Position numbers and translations under genes: made by a program
Source of the DNA: Procambarus clarkii
Lineage: Eukaryota; Arthropoda; Malacostraca; Decapoda; Cambaridae
Assembly: GCF_040958095.1 (NCBI RefSeq)
Contig: NC_091188.1
Coordinates: forward strand, 6,392,716-6,456,715
DNA: 64,000 nt
Reading direction: 5' to 3'
The notes under the pieces: model-generated
The model's input: only the letters and a program-made list of their open reading frames with translations
What the model was told of the DNA's origin: nothing
The model's database searches: none
Part shown: positions 36,360-48,404 of the stretch, in pieces
Numbering within the stretch: position 1 is the first letter of the stretch
Layout of the letters: each line of letters begins with the position of its first letter

Positions 36360-36535
36360 CACGATGCACCCAACAACAGTTGCCCGACTCTTGACCATCT
36401 TTATAACTGCTAGGCGAACAGATGCATCAGGTGAAAGGAATCGTGCCAAACCATTTCTGTCTTGCCCGGGGATTGAATAGCAAGGGTCCCTCGATTTAAA
36501 GCCGAGGACGTAGACTACTGTGATAGAGTACGCCA
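36360..36535 (-). mobile_element. SINE-A-like fragment
   Basis: Minus strand: TTCAATCCCCGGGCAAGACA, GAAATGGTTTGGCACGATTC, CTGTTCGCCTAGCAGTTATA. The body is diverged. Confidence 0.65.
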
Positions 36536-36654
36536 TTACAGCTTCCTGTTCACTTTCAGGCAATTTTAACGGGTCAAAAGGCTAAATCTTCCAAGATTTA
36601 GGTAAAGCTTTATACACTAGAACTAATCCTAGATCACACTAATTAGTTGATACC

Positions 36655-37012
36655 TTACTCACCTAGTTGTGCTTGCGGGAGTTGACCTCTGGCTCTTTGG
36701 TCCCGCCTCTCAACTGTCACTCAACTGGTGTACAGATTCCTGAGCCTACTGGGCTCTATCATATCTACATTTGAAACCGTGTATGGAGTCAGCCTCCACC
36801 ACATCACTGCCTAATGCATTCCATTTGTTAACCACTCTGATACTGAAAAGTTCTTTTTAACGTTCCTGTCGCTCATTTGGGTACTCAGTTTCCACCTCTG
36901 TCCCCTTGTTCGAGTATCACTCGTGTTGAACAGATTATCTTTATCTACCCTGTCAATTCCTCTGAGAATTTTGTAGGTAGTGATCATGTCTCCCTGTCTG
37001 ATCATGTCTGAC
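36655..37012 (-). mobile_element. CR1-like LINE 3' end with tail
   Basis: Minus strand encodes RQGDMITTYKILRGIDRVDK, then DNLFNTSDTRTRGQRWKLST and QMSDRNVKKNFSVS. The frame then breaks before NAL.SDVVEAD-type sequence (36790-36835). The tail GAGGCGGGACCAAAGAGCCA and CGCAAGCACAACTAGGTGAG ends at 36655. It is 5'-truncated, with a near-complete C-terminal end. Confidence 0.88.
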
Positions 37013-37014
37013 CA

Positions 37015-37580
37015 CTGTGGTGGGCGAAGGGAGGAGGATTGAAGCTTTTGCTATTGTGAGCAAGTAAAGGCATTTAGGATCAATGCTTAAAGCGTGGCAA
37101 TAGAAATTGCCGAAGCTGAGCCAATGCAAAAAAGATGTTTTGAAGCCGGGGAAAAAAATCGCCAAAAGTTTTCGAGATTATAAACTTGCTCGTAGTTTTT
37201 TTTAATATATGAATATTGGACACTGTTCTTTTTAAAGGAAAAAGAAAAAAGTGCGTAAATATTCAGAAATTTAAATTTATCTATACGAGACTATCGGAAT
37301 TTTGGAAACTTCGCCAAAAAGTTTTTTTTTTAATACCTTTGTGACTAATTTGTGTCTCCAGCTTCCACGTTCCTGCTGTATCTTCGTTCTTCTATTCCCA
37401 GCTGTCTCTCAAGGCGCTTCGTTTAGTGTCGGGAAAGTTCGTCATAGGCTAGTTGGCTGTCATCTCATCCTTGTAGTGCATTGTGAGCAGAATCTTCTAA
37501 TTTATTCTTGGTAGGAGCAACAATTATGCCGATTATACGTCCTTTAGGAACCCTTTCCTCTATCATGCGGGCCGCTGAAA
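37015..37580. other. Interval without recognisable gene
   Basis: AT-rich with poly-T near 37321; no domain seen. Confidence 0.5.
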
Positions 37581-37584
37581 ACAC

Positions 37585-37846
37585 GGGGCCAGATTCACGA
37601 AAGCACTTACGCAAGCACTTACGAACGTGTACATCTTTCCTCAATCTTTGACGGCTTTGGTTACATTTATTAAATAGTTTACAAGCATGAAAACTGTCCA
37701 ACCAACTATTGTTATTGTAATAAACAGCCTCCTGGTGCCTCGGAGCTCATTAACTGTTTAATAAATGTAAACAAAGCCGCCAAAGATTGAGAAACGATGT
37801 ATAGGTTCGTAAGTGCTTGCGTAAGTGCTTTCGTGAATCTGGCCCC
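37585..37846. mobile_element. 262-bp foldback element, copy 1
   Basis: Long inverted arms: GGGGCCAGATTCACGAAAGC at the left and GCTTTCGTGAATCTGGCCCC at the right are exact complements. Pairing continues through CACTTACGAAC, CTCAATCTTTGACGGCTTTG and TTACATTTATTAAA. The centre is about 80 bp, including TGTTATTGTAATAAACAGCC. Non-coding and MITE-like. No target duplication is visible. Frames reading CNKCNQSRQRLRKDVHVRKC arise from the arm and recur in copy 2. Confidence 0.88.
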
Positions 37847-37849
37847 AGT

Positions 37850-38255
37850 TCCCGTAGGAGAGGAAAGGAAACAAAAAGGCCAGAAAGACATTGACAGAAA
37901 CGTGATCTGACAAAAAAAAAAATACAAGAGTAAGAAGACAGCTAAACTGTTCGTGAAGAACTCTCCCGACACCAAACGAAATGCCTTGGAAGAGTAAGGA
38001 AGAACAGAGAGGGAGGGAGGGATGGGGGGAGCTTGACACACGAATCCTTCAGACATTTCATAAATAAATTTTTTCTGAGTTAGAGCCGTTAATAAGTAGA
38101 ATAGACTCGATAACGAAGTCGTTGAAGCTAAGTCAATAGACATGTTTTTGTGTGTGTGTAACTGTGATAAGAAGTTGGAACTCAGTCACTGAATTAATTT
38201 ATGAACGTTTCGAAACCAGAGCTCGAAGCGTGGCTCGTCCCAGTCAGCACATCTT
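37850..38255. other. Interval without recognisable gene
   Basis: Nothing recognised. A 143-codon minus frame (38143 to 37712) overlaps the foldback element and is not credible. Confidence 0.5.
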
Positions 38256-38261
38256 CACAAG

Positions 38262-38274
38262 CGCGCGCGCACGC

Positions 38275-38346
<72 letters not shown>
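38262..38346. repeat. (CA)n / (GC) mixed microsatellite
   Basis: GCGCGCGCACGCACACGCAC, then CA runs interrupted by CG. Confidence 0.95.
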
Positions 38347-38452
38347 CTCCCCTCGTCCAAACAACCCTCGTCATGAATCTTATTACTGACCGTGCCTTGA
38401 GCTGGACTCTCTCGACCCTTGATCTTCAAAGACTGAATATCTTATTGCCAAC

Positions 38453-38611
<159 letters not shown>

Positions 38612-38959
38612 CATTTTTTCAAACTTACGTTATCTGCCAGGAAAGACGATAGGCTATCCACCACAATCCAGATTGATATCATCTGAAAAACACTAAAAAA
38701 GGAACACGACGCCGTGAGGACGAACATGAAAATTTGACAAGAAAGGCAGAATAATGAGCTTGTGTTATTACTACTAATAACAGCGCTGCAGCGGTCACTG
38801 CTCCAACCGTCTCATCACATTGAGTCATGAGTCGTAAATTCTAATTTACGGCTTAAATTTTCATGAATAGTTTATTAATACGTATGCAGCCATTTTTGGA
38901 AGGTTGGTATCGAGTTCTTCCCCCCTCGATATCACATGTCAATATATTCCAGTGTTCTG

Positions 38960-39390
38960 CAACTCTGAAGGCAGGGAGTTAGTGTTGTATGTTTGTTTGA
39001 AATATACTTCTCTTAAGTCACCTTTATGTGTATATGAGCTGGGACATTGTCACAGAAATGTTTGAAAGAACTTTTTGAGTTACAGAAAATTTCGACAATA
39101 CTGTATAAATATATATGTATGTATGTATTGAAGATTTCTTTAATTCTTTCAAACATCTCTGACTTATAAAGGCCATTCATTTCCATCTATGTACTCATAT
39201 GCTATTCCTCACTTTGAACAGTGTTGCTCTGTCAGTTTGATCAGTCCCCTTAGAATTTTGCGTGTCGCTAACATGTCTTCTCAGTTCCTTCTTCCTTCCA
39301 GTGCGGTGAGGTCCAATTCCCTCAGACATTCTTCATAGATGAGTCTCATTATCTCAGGAAACGAGCGTTGTTGAGTATGAGGTAACTAAA
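38960..39390 (-). mobile_element. CR1-like LINE relic
   Basis: Minus strand reads MRLIYEECLRELDLTALEGR, RN, stop, EDMLATRKILRGLIKLTEQH. This is the YEERLRELDLT.LE.RR.RGDMI block with an in-frame stop replacing the Arg/Gly region. Further toward 38960 the C-terminal part is decayed. Confidence 0.8.
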
Positions 39391-39424
39391 CTGGATTTTG
39401 GGGTAATTCCACTGGAGTTTGATT

Positions 39425-39490
39425 TATTGATGGGTTTAAGGCCCATCAACCTCTGGAGTCTGGAGGGTTATCTAGACCACCACAGTAGTA
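39425..39490. repeat. Dispersed low-copy repeat, copy 3
   Basis: GATGGGTTTAAGGCCCATCA, CCTCTGGAGTCTGGAGGGTT, CTAGACCACCACAGTAG; compare 13768 and 16368. Confidence 0.5.
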
Positions 39491-39494
39491 ACCC

Positions 39495-40925
39495 CCAGAG
39501 CAATGTAGGGACAAACTTCAATAGAGCATGGGGCAGCAGCTGGACGAAAGAGTAAGTAAGTAATTATCAAAAGAAGGCACCAAACCGGGAAGGCTATGTA
39601 GCACCATCAAATGCGCATAATAATCAGAGGGCGCTAAATATCACCAAGGATGGCTGGACGAAAGAATTAAAACCTTGAACGGCTCTTCTTGCGTCAGAGG
39701 AAAACGCATGTTGTTTGGTCATAATCCCGAGTACTGCACCACTTCTATTGTAGAGTAAATATATTCCACGGGATTTATTATGTCAAAGTTTTGTAAATTT
39801 TCAATGCAAAAATCGAGGACATGTATATTTTACGAGTCGTGCACTGTGCTCCATTGGACAGTAGAGGTAAAATATTAGAGCTTCCCCTGTCATAGAGACT
39901 TAATCAATATGTTTTTTGTTACATAAAAGAGTGAGCTTCATTGGACATGCGATTCCTTTATTCAGAACTATGAATTCACCTCAACAAACTCGGTGTGCTC
40001 TGTCTTCTAAACGAACCCGTCTCATTCTGTTTTGTAAATGAACATGATGGATCATTTGAACCTGATGGTAATGCCTGATAATGCTTGAAGGTAAATGAAC
40101 CTGATGAAGATATGCCTGATGAGTCAAGTTACAAGTGGCCTGTCTGGCCGCTGTAACCGCAGAATACAGTGTTTACGCAAGCTTTAACTCTGGTCTATCA
40201 AACGTAGAAAAACTCTGTCTCCCTATTTTGAAAATAACAAAAGCATCGCTATGCTTTATAGGATTTTGGAATTTTATTTTGGTGAACGGGCTGCAGTACA
40301 CAACTGACGGCATTTGATTTTTCTCGAAAAGTGCTTCACTTACATTCTATGTTGGAACCATCTCTCTCATAATGCTTCAGACACCTACTCTGTGTACAAA
40401 TATTTTACAAAGGAAGCAGAACATTCAACCTAACCTAGATCCGGTCATAAATCCATAATATAAAACAAAATTTATTTACATTTGAGAAAATAAATTTTTA
40501 TGTTATCGTTTGCTAAAATTAATATAAGGGCCTTTGGGAACGTTCGGAACATGATCGAGCACGGCTCGAGGATTGGTTGATGAAGACGGCCACAGCTTGG
40601 ACGACCAGCGTCAGCACGGGCTGGTGGGCTTGTTACAAATTACTCTCAGTGATTCAGAGAAACACCTTGTTGAGGATAGCTTTGGTGAGGGGGGGTTTAC
40701 AGAGTCGATTCCATCACATGGCTTCAATGATTTCTTTTGGCTATAGCGCATTCATGTGATTTGATTGTGTGTAGCCTTAAACAACGTAGCATAAACTGTA
40801 TTATCTGCATATATCAGTCTGTTGTAGCTCTAGCGCTTCAAGGCTTTGCTGATTTTAATTAATTTGAAACCATTACCTGACGATTACATTCAGAAGGAAA
40901 GGTCAAATTACTGAGGCCTTTGATT
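39495..40925. other. Interval without recognisable gene
   Basis: No repeat or domain seen; short AACCTGATG-like duplications at 40055-40110. Confidence 0.5.
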
Positions 40926-40929
40926 ATCC

Positions 40930-41125
40930 ATCCACGTCTGTTGAATATAGCTCTCTATTCATCCAGGTCCATTGAACAAAACTCTATTCATCAAGTTCCA
41001 ATGAATAAAGCTCTCTAATGATCCGGGGTCCATTGAATAAAGCTCTCTAATCATCATGGTCTATTGAATAAAGCTCTCAATAATCAGAGACAATTGGATA
41101 AAGTTTTCTAATTAACTAAAGGGTG
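40930..41125. repeat. Degenerate tandem repeat, about 34 bp, five or six units
   Basis: Units share CATTGAATAAAGCTCTCTAA and TCATCC with a GGTC or AGGT joint. Confidence 0.87.
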
Positions 41126-41210
41126 TTAAATAAAGTACTTTATACATCCACGCCTGAGGAATAAAACTGCCGGAAATTTGTCTCAAATCTACAGTGTTGA
41201 GATGCTCTGG

Positions 41211-42461
41211 CACTAACACTGCAGCTTCGTCACGCAGCACTAACACTGCAGCTTCGTCACGCAGCACTAACACTGCAGCTTCGTCACGCAGCACTAACAC
41301 TGCAGCTTCGTCACGCAGCACTAACACTGCAGCTTCGTCACGCAGCACTAACACTGCAGCTTCGTCACGCAGCACTAACACTGCAGCTTCGTCACGCAGC
41401 ACTAACACTGCAGCTTCGTCACGCAGCACTAACACTGCAGCTTCGTCACGCAGCACTAACACTGCAGCTTCGTCACGCAGCACTAACACTGCAGCTTCGT
41501 CACGCAGCACTAACACTGCAGCTTCGTCACGCAGCACTAACACTGCAGCTTCGTCACGCAGCACTAACACTGCAGCTTCGTCACACAGCACTAACACTGC
41601 AGCTTCGTCACGCAGCACTAACACTGCAGCTTCGTCACGCAGCACTATCACTGCAGCTTCGTCACGCAGCACTAACACTGCAGCTTCGTCACGCAGCACT
41701 AACACTGCAGCTTCGTCACACAGCAGCTTCGTCACGCAGCAGTATCACTGCAGCTTCGTCACGCAGCACTAACACTGCAGCTTCGTCACACAGCACTAAC
41801 ACTGCAGCTTCGTCACGCAGCAGCTTCGTCACGCAGCAGTATCACTGCAGCTTCGTCACGCAGCACTAACACTGCAGCTTCGTCACGCAGCACTAACACT
41901 GCAGCTTCGTCACGCAGCACTAACACTGCAGCTTCGTCACGCAGCACTAACACTGCAGCTTCGTCACGCAGCACTAACACTGCAGCTTCGTCACGCAGCA
42001 CTAACACTGCAGCTTCGTCACGCAGCACTAACACTGCAGCTTCGTCACGCAGCACTAACACTGCAGCTTCGTCACGCAGCACTAACACTGCAGCTTCGTC
42101 ACGCAGCACTAACACTGCAGCTTCGTCACACAGCACTAACACTGCAGCTTCGTCACACAGCAGCTTCGTCACACAGCACTAACACTGCAGCTTCGTCACG
42201 CAGCACTAACACTACAGCTTCGTCACGCAGCACTAACATTGCAGCTTCGTCACACAGCACTAACATTGCAGCTTCGTCACACAGCACTAACACTGCAGCT
42301 TCGTCACACAGCAGCTTCATCACACAGCACTAACACTGCAGCTTCGTCACGCAGCACTAACACTGCAGCTTCGTCACGCAGCACTAACACTGCAGCTTCG
42401 TCACGCAGCACTATCACTGCAGCTTCGTCACGCAGCACTATCACTGCAGCTTCGTCACGCA
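41211..42461. repeat. 27-bp satellite-like array, about 46 units
   Basis: Units join CACTAACACTGCAGCTTCGT and CACGCAG. Most are identical; variants are CACACAG and TATCACTG. Truncated units joining CAGCAGCTTCGTCACGCAGC and CAGTATCAC break the period at about 41720, 41820, 42155 and 42305, dividing the array into blocks. Nine-codon frames (STNTAASSR on plus, DEAAVLVLR on minus) stay open within blocks; they are not genes. Each unit has a CTGCAG palindrome. Confidence 0.97.
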
Positions 42462-42464
42462 ACG

Positions 42465-42940
42465 CTATGTGCATAGTCCAAGAAAGGAATGCTTTTCTCT
42501 CACATGTTTCACACACATCCACACAGAGAGGACCACCACCAAAGTTCCCCCTGACACCTTTCAAAAGCCGTCTGTAGAAATGGCGTGTTATGCCCTTGTT
42601 TCAAAATACAACCTTCACCGCAAGGTATCAGTCTTTATTTTTATAAATGCTATTTACGGCTAACTTTTCTCCTCGTCTTTCATATCTTTCTAATTGATGA
42701 CGAGGGTTCTGTGCACAAGACAGTCGTCAATAGCCGGCTTGCGTAAAAGACCTTAAGCTCCATGCACCACCTGTTGAGCAGGTTGAGAGTATTATATAAA
42801 ATTCTTTTCACACTCGCGCCATTCACAGAGGAGGAGACGAGGTTTATGTTCCCACACCCAAGCTCAATCTGGGTAAAACATTGTCCAATTTCGGAGTTCA
42901 GTTTCCCCAGCCCGTCTTCATTACCCGGGCCGCAGTGGTG
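42465..42940. other. Interval without recognisable gene
   Basis: Nothing recognised. Confidence 0.5.
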
Positions 42941-42944
42941 GGGG

Positions 42945-43012
42945 AAGGTGTTGTTTTAGATTGAGCTACTCAGAACGAAATGTCCATGTAGCACGGGCTA
43001 TAGTGAGCCCGT
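42945..43012 (-). mobile_element. HPR copy
   Basis: GTGTTGTTTTAGATTGAGCT, ACTCAGAACGAAATGTCCAT, AGCACGGGCTATAGTGAGCC. Hairpin arms ACGGGCT and AGCCCGT intact. Confidence 0.85.
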
Positions 43013-43104
43013 AAGCCCTGGTGTTGTATCCGACCGTATAAAGGTTGTTTATAAACAGGTCGTTTATTAACAGACCGATAACAGGTCGTTTATAAAGCAG
43101 TGGT

Positions 43105-43167
43105 GTTGTTGTTTTAGATTTAGCTACTCAGAACGATATGTAGCACGGGCTATGGTGAGCCCGTAAA
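43105..43167 (-). mobile_element. HPR copy, internally shortened
   Basis: GTTGTTGTTTTAGATTTAGC, CAGAACGATATGTAGCACGG, GCTATGGTGAGCCCGTAAAG. About 8 bases are missing in the second hairpin. AACAGGTCGTTTATAAA units fill the gap between this and the previous copy (43055-43100). Confidence 0.83.
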
Positions 43168-43329
43168 GGTGGTGTTCTCTCCGACCGTTTATATGCCTGT
43201 GTTTTGCTTCTTCTCACCTGAATTTGAGGAGAATCCTCAAATTCTCCTTCTCACCTGACGAGAATTGAACCTGAATTCTCCTCACCTGCGGGATTGAACG
43301 CTAATTCTTGACTCCCTATTTCCTCGCTG

Positions 43330-43585
43330 TTATCTTGAGGTTATCTTGAGATGATTTCGGGGCTTATTTAGTGTCCCCGCGGCCCGGTCTTCTACCAAGC
43401 CTCCACCCCCAGGAAGCAGCCCGTGACAGCTGACTAACACCCCAGGTACCTATTTTACTGCTAGGTAACAGGGGCATAGGGTGAAAGAAACTCTGCCCAT
43501 TGTTTCTCGCCGGCGCCTGGGATCGAACCCAGGACCACAGGATCACAAGTCCAGCGTGCTGTCCGCTCGGCCGACCGGCTCCCTA
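43330..43585 (-). mobile_element. SINE-A relative, near full length without (TG)n
   Basis: Minus strand: GGGAGCCGGTCGGCCGAGCG, GACAGCACGCTGGACTTGTG, CCTGGGTTCGATCCCAGGCG (B box), AACAATGGGCAGAGTTTCTT, TGTTACCTAGCAGTAAAATA, CAGCTGTCACGGGCTGCTTC, AGACCGGGCCGCGGGGACAC, AAATCATCTCAAGATAACCT. Same body as SINE-A, but after the GGGCTGCTTCCTGG block it continues with a GGGCCGCGGGGAC segment instead of (TG)n. It provides the unoccupied version of the site used by the HHL insertion at 52.4 kb. Confidence 0.9.
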
Positions 43586-43699
43586 TGTCTATGTTGTATG
43601 TCTAGGATTCCCGTCCCTCCTGTTTTCTGTTCCATTAGCTTCTACTATCTCTCATTCTGTGTCATGTTTAATTAAATAATCATTTTATCGGGGACAGGC

Positions 43700-44125
43700 A
43701 GAGTGTGCATGTATGTATGTACTTTAGGCTTGAATCGAGGTCCAGCCAAGGTCGGGCTTCTGATTGAAATTGAAATTGAAATTGAAATAAGTTTATTGAG
43801 GTAAAATACACATAAAGGGATGAAGTAGCTCAAGCTATTCTCACCCCGTTCAGTACATCGTGTTAATACATACATAGACACACATCACAAACAATAAACA
43901 TATTACCAAACATTCTGAGAGATAAACATCTACATTTCCTAGGCTTCTGATTATCTTCCTTAGGATGCAACCCAAGCCAGCTGACTAACTCCCGGGTACC
44001 TATTTGCTATCATAGGTGAATAGAGGGATCAGATAAAAGGAAACGTGCCCAGGTAATTCCGTCCCACCCGGAGTTCCCGATTGTGAGTCGAGAACAGTCC
44101 CAACTGAACCACCGGGACCCCCATG
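43700..44125 (-). mobile_element. SINE-A-like element split by a retroposon
   Basis: Minus strand head GGGGGTCCCGGTGGTTCAGT and the CTCACAATCGGGAACTCC region, body GACGGAATTACCTGGGCACG, TTCACCTATGATAGCAAATA, GGTACCCGGGAGTTAGTCAG, and a far part GGACCTCGATTCAAGCCTAA. A 176-bp retroposon (43766-43941) interrupts it. Confidence 0.72.
43766..43941 (-). mobile_element. Retroposon with (TTTCAA)n tail, 11-bp target duplication
   Basis: GGCTTCTGATT is found at 43755-43765 and again at 43942-43952. Minus strand insert: TAGGAAATGTAGATGTTTAT, CTCTCAGAATGTTTGGTAAT, AGCTACTTCATCCCTTTATG, CCTCAATAAACTTATTTCAA, then TTTCAA repeats. The CTAC..ATCCCTTT and CTCAATAAAC blocks are shared with the (CTTGAA)n family at 20529 and 59745, so these are sister 3' ends with different hexamer tails. 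A second copy lies at 56325-56450. Confidence 0.92.
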
Positions 44126-44172
44126 TTCTGTCCTGCCTTACACTGAACACTATCATTTGTATTTTATCAATA

Positions 44173-44247
44173 TGTTGTTGTTGCTGGTAAAGATTCGCTA
44201 CCTGGAACAAAAAGTTCCAAGTAACACGGGCTATGGTGAGCCCGTCA
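44173..44247 (-). mobile_element. HPR copy
   Basis: TTGTTGTTGCTGGTAAAGAT, GGAACAAAAAGTTCCAAGTA, ACACGGGCTATGGTGAGCCC. Both hairpins (GGAAC with GTTCC, ACGGGCT with AGCCCGT) are perfect. Confidence 0.87.
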
Positions 44248-44517
44248 AATATTTTATCAAGAGGATTTAAAATCTTTTGATACCATTTCCTCTCGAGTTC
44301 GTGTCTCTTCAAGGGCTTTGTGTCTTGCAGGGCGAGCTTCATCTATTGGGCCTTGTCTTTCAATCGGACATTGCAATGGATCACCACCCACTTGCAACTT
44401 GTATCTATTCGAGACGATTCACAGAATTTTAGTCGCAACTCCATTCCATCGTATGAGATTGCACTTATTAATAACACTTTCAGCGAAGAAGTGCTTTCTC
44501 ACAAGCAAATACTACAT

Positions 44518-44790
44518 CTAGACTTGTATCCACTCTTCACCGCTCGTCCTATCCCTCTTCATCCTTGGCCAGCATTGCACACTCCACTGTTGCTGTCGCG
44601 TCAATGTGTGTCCCTCTTGTGACGTAATTATGTCTGCATCCACATATATCTTTTTGTTATTTTGTGGCTTAAGAATCTTGTACTGTCTCTGTGGCCTCCT
44701 CAACGCCTTCCTAGAACCCATCACTATGCATTCGCTCTGATTAAAGTCATTGGGCAATACTCCTCTAGTCACCTCATCAATTTTATATCG
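44518..44790 (-). mobile_element. Possible LINE relic
   Basis: Minus strand frame contains DFNQSECIVMGSRKALRRPQ, like the LINE block EFN.SKC.VM..GK after the FADD motif. The remainder (QYKILKPQNNKKIYVDADII) is compatible but weak. No other LINE block is nearby in frame. Confidence 0.4.
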
Positions 44791-44809
44791 CCGGCAAACA
44801 TTGGCTTAG

Positions 44810-45190
44810 AACACACACAGAGATCACAATAACGTGATGCATCAAATGAACAAATCATTTGCTTAGATTTGTTCATTGGCTTAGACTATGTGTGTAATCA
44901 TCTACATGTGCTTGCTTGGTCGAACTACACTACACACGGAAATTACAATAGCGTGATGCATCAAATGAACAAACCCACAAAGGGCCGTGACGAGGGTTCG
45001 AACCTACGTCCGAGAGGATCCCAGACGCTGCCTTAATCGACTGAGCTACGACATGATGAAATAATTGCAAGCGGGAAATCAACTTGACCTACCACGGATC
45101 CTGTAGTCTCTCCGAGACATATACCAGGTTTTTACACAATTCCCCCCATGCACCCGAGCTCTGTCAACAAGCTGTTCTACCTTTTCGCCC
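44810..45190 (-). mobile_element. SINE-C, near full length plus an extra tail copy
   Basis: Minus strand from 45190: AACAGCTTGTTGACAGAGCT, GGGTGCATGGGGGGAATTGT, ATATGTCTCGGAGAGACTAC. Then tRNA-like GTCGTAGCTCAGTCGATTAA, CAGCGTCTGGGATCCTCTCG, GACGTAGGTTCGAACCCTCG (B box), and tail TTTGTTCATTTGATGCATCA, CGCTATTGTAATTTCCGTGT to about 44932. A second tail (TTTGTTCATTTGATGCATCA then CGTTATTGTGATCTCTGTGT) lies at 44814-44868, so a partial copy is tandem to it. The tRNA-like part keeps good A and B boxes. Confidence 0.85.
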
Positions 45191-45204
45191 TTACTTCACT
45201 ACAC

Positions 45205-45455
45205 GTCCATTAAGGCGCGTCTGGGATCCTCTCAGACGTAGGTTCGAATCCTCGTCGCGGCCATTGTGGATTTGCAGGCGATGAGTCACAATAACGTGGC
45301 TGAAGTATGTTGACCAGACCACACACTAGAACCAGGGTTGACCAGACCACACTCAATCGACTTGAGAATGGTCCAGGACGGACCGAAACGTCGTCGTCCC
45401 TTCAACTTCTAGTGTGTGGTCTGGTCAACATTGTGGATTTGTTCATTGCATGGTC
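45205..45455 (+). mobile_element. SINE-C fragment, plus strand, split by an HHL insertion
   Basis: TTAAGGCGCGTCTGGGATCC, TCTCAGACGTAGGTTCGAAT, CCTCGTCGCGGCCATTGTGG, then after the insertion TTGTGGATTTGTTCATTGCA. It faces the minus-strand SINE-C at 44.93-45.19 kb. Confidence 0.83.
45275..45428 (+). mobile_element. HHL insertion with 13-bp target duplication
   Basis: CATTGTGGATTTG at 45262-45274 repeats exactly at 45429-45441. The 154-bp insert starts with an inverted tail (CAGGCGATGAGTCACAATAA, CGTGGCTGAAGTATG) and an inverted partial head (TTGACCAGACCACACACTAG). These are followed by a second short inverted piece and then a full plus-strand head (CAATCGACTTGAGAATGG, GGACC, GAAACGTCGTCGTCCCTTCA, AGTGTGTGGTCTGGTCAA). 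The insert is thus an inverted concatemer inserted as one event. Confidence 0.93.
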
Positions 45456-45515
45456 GAAATTTAGCTTCTAAGCCCCCCAACTTTTCTGCTAATAATTAGT
45501 TAATGGAATTACTCT

Positions 45516-45845
45516 TCCGCCTCAGAGCTTTATCATATTTGCTTTTTGAAGCTGAGTGTAGATACTGCTTCAGCAACACCTTCTTCTAACCTGTTCCATT
45601 TATTTGCAACTCTTATGCTATGGGGAAACTTTCTGCCGACTCTTTGAATCATTTACGTTTCTAATTTTAAAAGTTCAACTGTTAACCATTTTGAAAAATT
45701 GGTTCTTTGTGCACTTTGCCGGTTCCCTTTATAATCTTACATGTTGTTATCATGTCCCCTCTGTTCCTCCTGATCTCCAGCATAGTGAGATCAAGCTCTT
45801 TGAGTCTTTCATTTCTTCCTTCGAGTGAGTATTTCAGACATGGGC
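45516..45845 (-). mobile_element. CR1-like LINE C-terminal relic
   Basis: Minus strand reads LKELDLTMLEIRRNRGDMIT then TCKIIKGTGKVHKEPIFQNG, followed by frame breaks. KSCK.MEQV-type sequence near 45590-45610 matches the WN.LPEEVV region of the family. The tail is absent. Confidence 0.82.
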
Positions 45846-46009
45846 TGCATACACGACCGTATATGCAGTCACATACACATGTATGTGAGTGTATGTTGTA
45901 TCATACAGTCCCATGTATGTTGTATCTAGCATTCTGGGAGTTTGCGTATCTACCTTCCGGTGAATATTAGAATATTTAACAGGTTTGCATGTCACAGATC
46001 TTTTTAAAT

Positions 46010-46105
46010 TTATTTAAATAGTAAATAAATAATAGTAAATAATAGTAAGCAGTAAATAAATAAATAATAAAATAAATAAATAAAATAAATAAAATAGTAA
46101 ATAAA
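46010..46105. repeat. Degenerate AATA/TAAATAAA repeat
   Basis: TAAATAAATAATAGTAAATA-type units. Confidence 0.9.
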
Positions 46106-46109
46106 GTAA

Positions 46110-46545
46110 ACACACACAGAACTGTGAAGATTGAATTATAAGAAACATTTTAACGGTTGAAGAATTTTGAACAAGACGAGACGAGACGAGTCTTGCCAGA
46201 CGTACGATGACAGTACGAAAATAAAGCACACGCTATAACCACTTCTTGAACGCGAGAAGGCAGGTTTAAAACGTTACCTAGCTCCTCTTTTTTGCTATGA
46301 AGAATAACGCGCAATGTGCAATGTATATTATGGTCTTTGGACTCAGCAAGGCAATGAAGAGACTGTATAGACATGTCGCGCCAGGAACCATCAACCCATC
46401 GAAGCCCCCCACAGATACTACTCTCAAGGTATGTCTCTCTTTCTCTCTCTCTCTGCCCCAACTAAATATCTTGATTGCCGTGTTGTATTAAAGAGATTGT
46501 GTGTTTCCTGGCCATTGTTGTAGGAGAGTGGATTAATCACTGCAG
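46110..46545. other. Interval without recognisable gene
   Basis: GACGAGACGAGACGAG at about 46175-46190; nothing else. Confidence 0.5.
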
Positions 46546-46548
46546 GAG

Positions 46549-48289
<1,741 letters not shown>

Positions 48290-48307
48290 TATTCTCAGTA
48301 GAGAGCA

Positions 48308-48403
48308 TTAAGCCGGTGTCTGGGATCATCCTGGACGTAAGTTCGAACCCTCATCACGGCCTTTGTGGATTTGTTCATTTGATATATCACGCTATTGTGA
48401 TTT
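48308..48403 (+). mobile_element. SINE-C fragment
   Basis: TTAAGCCGGTGTCTGGGATC, CTGGACGTAAGTTCGAACCC, TCATCACGGCCTTTGTGGAT, TTGTTCATTTGATATATCAC. Confidence 0.82.
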
Positions 48404-48404
48404 G

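Noticed and set aside
37465-37701. Conserved peptide CNKCNQSRQRLRKDVHVRKC shared with 57854-58096
   Set aside because: Conservation is explained by the foldback element arm, which is non-coding.
41112-42172. Frames reading DEAAVLVLR and STNTAASSR (up to 207 codons)
   Set aside because: The 27-bp unit is a multiple of three. No start context, flanking domain or unit-level codon bias was seen.
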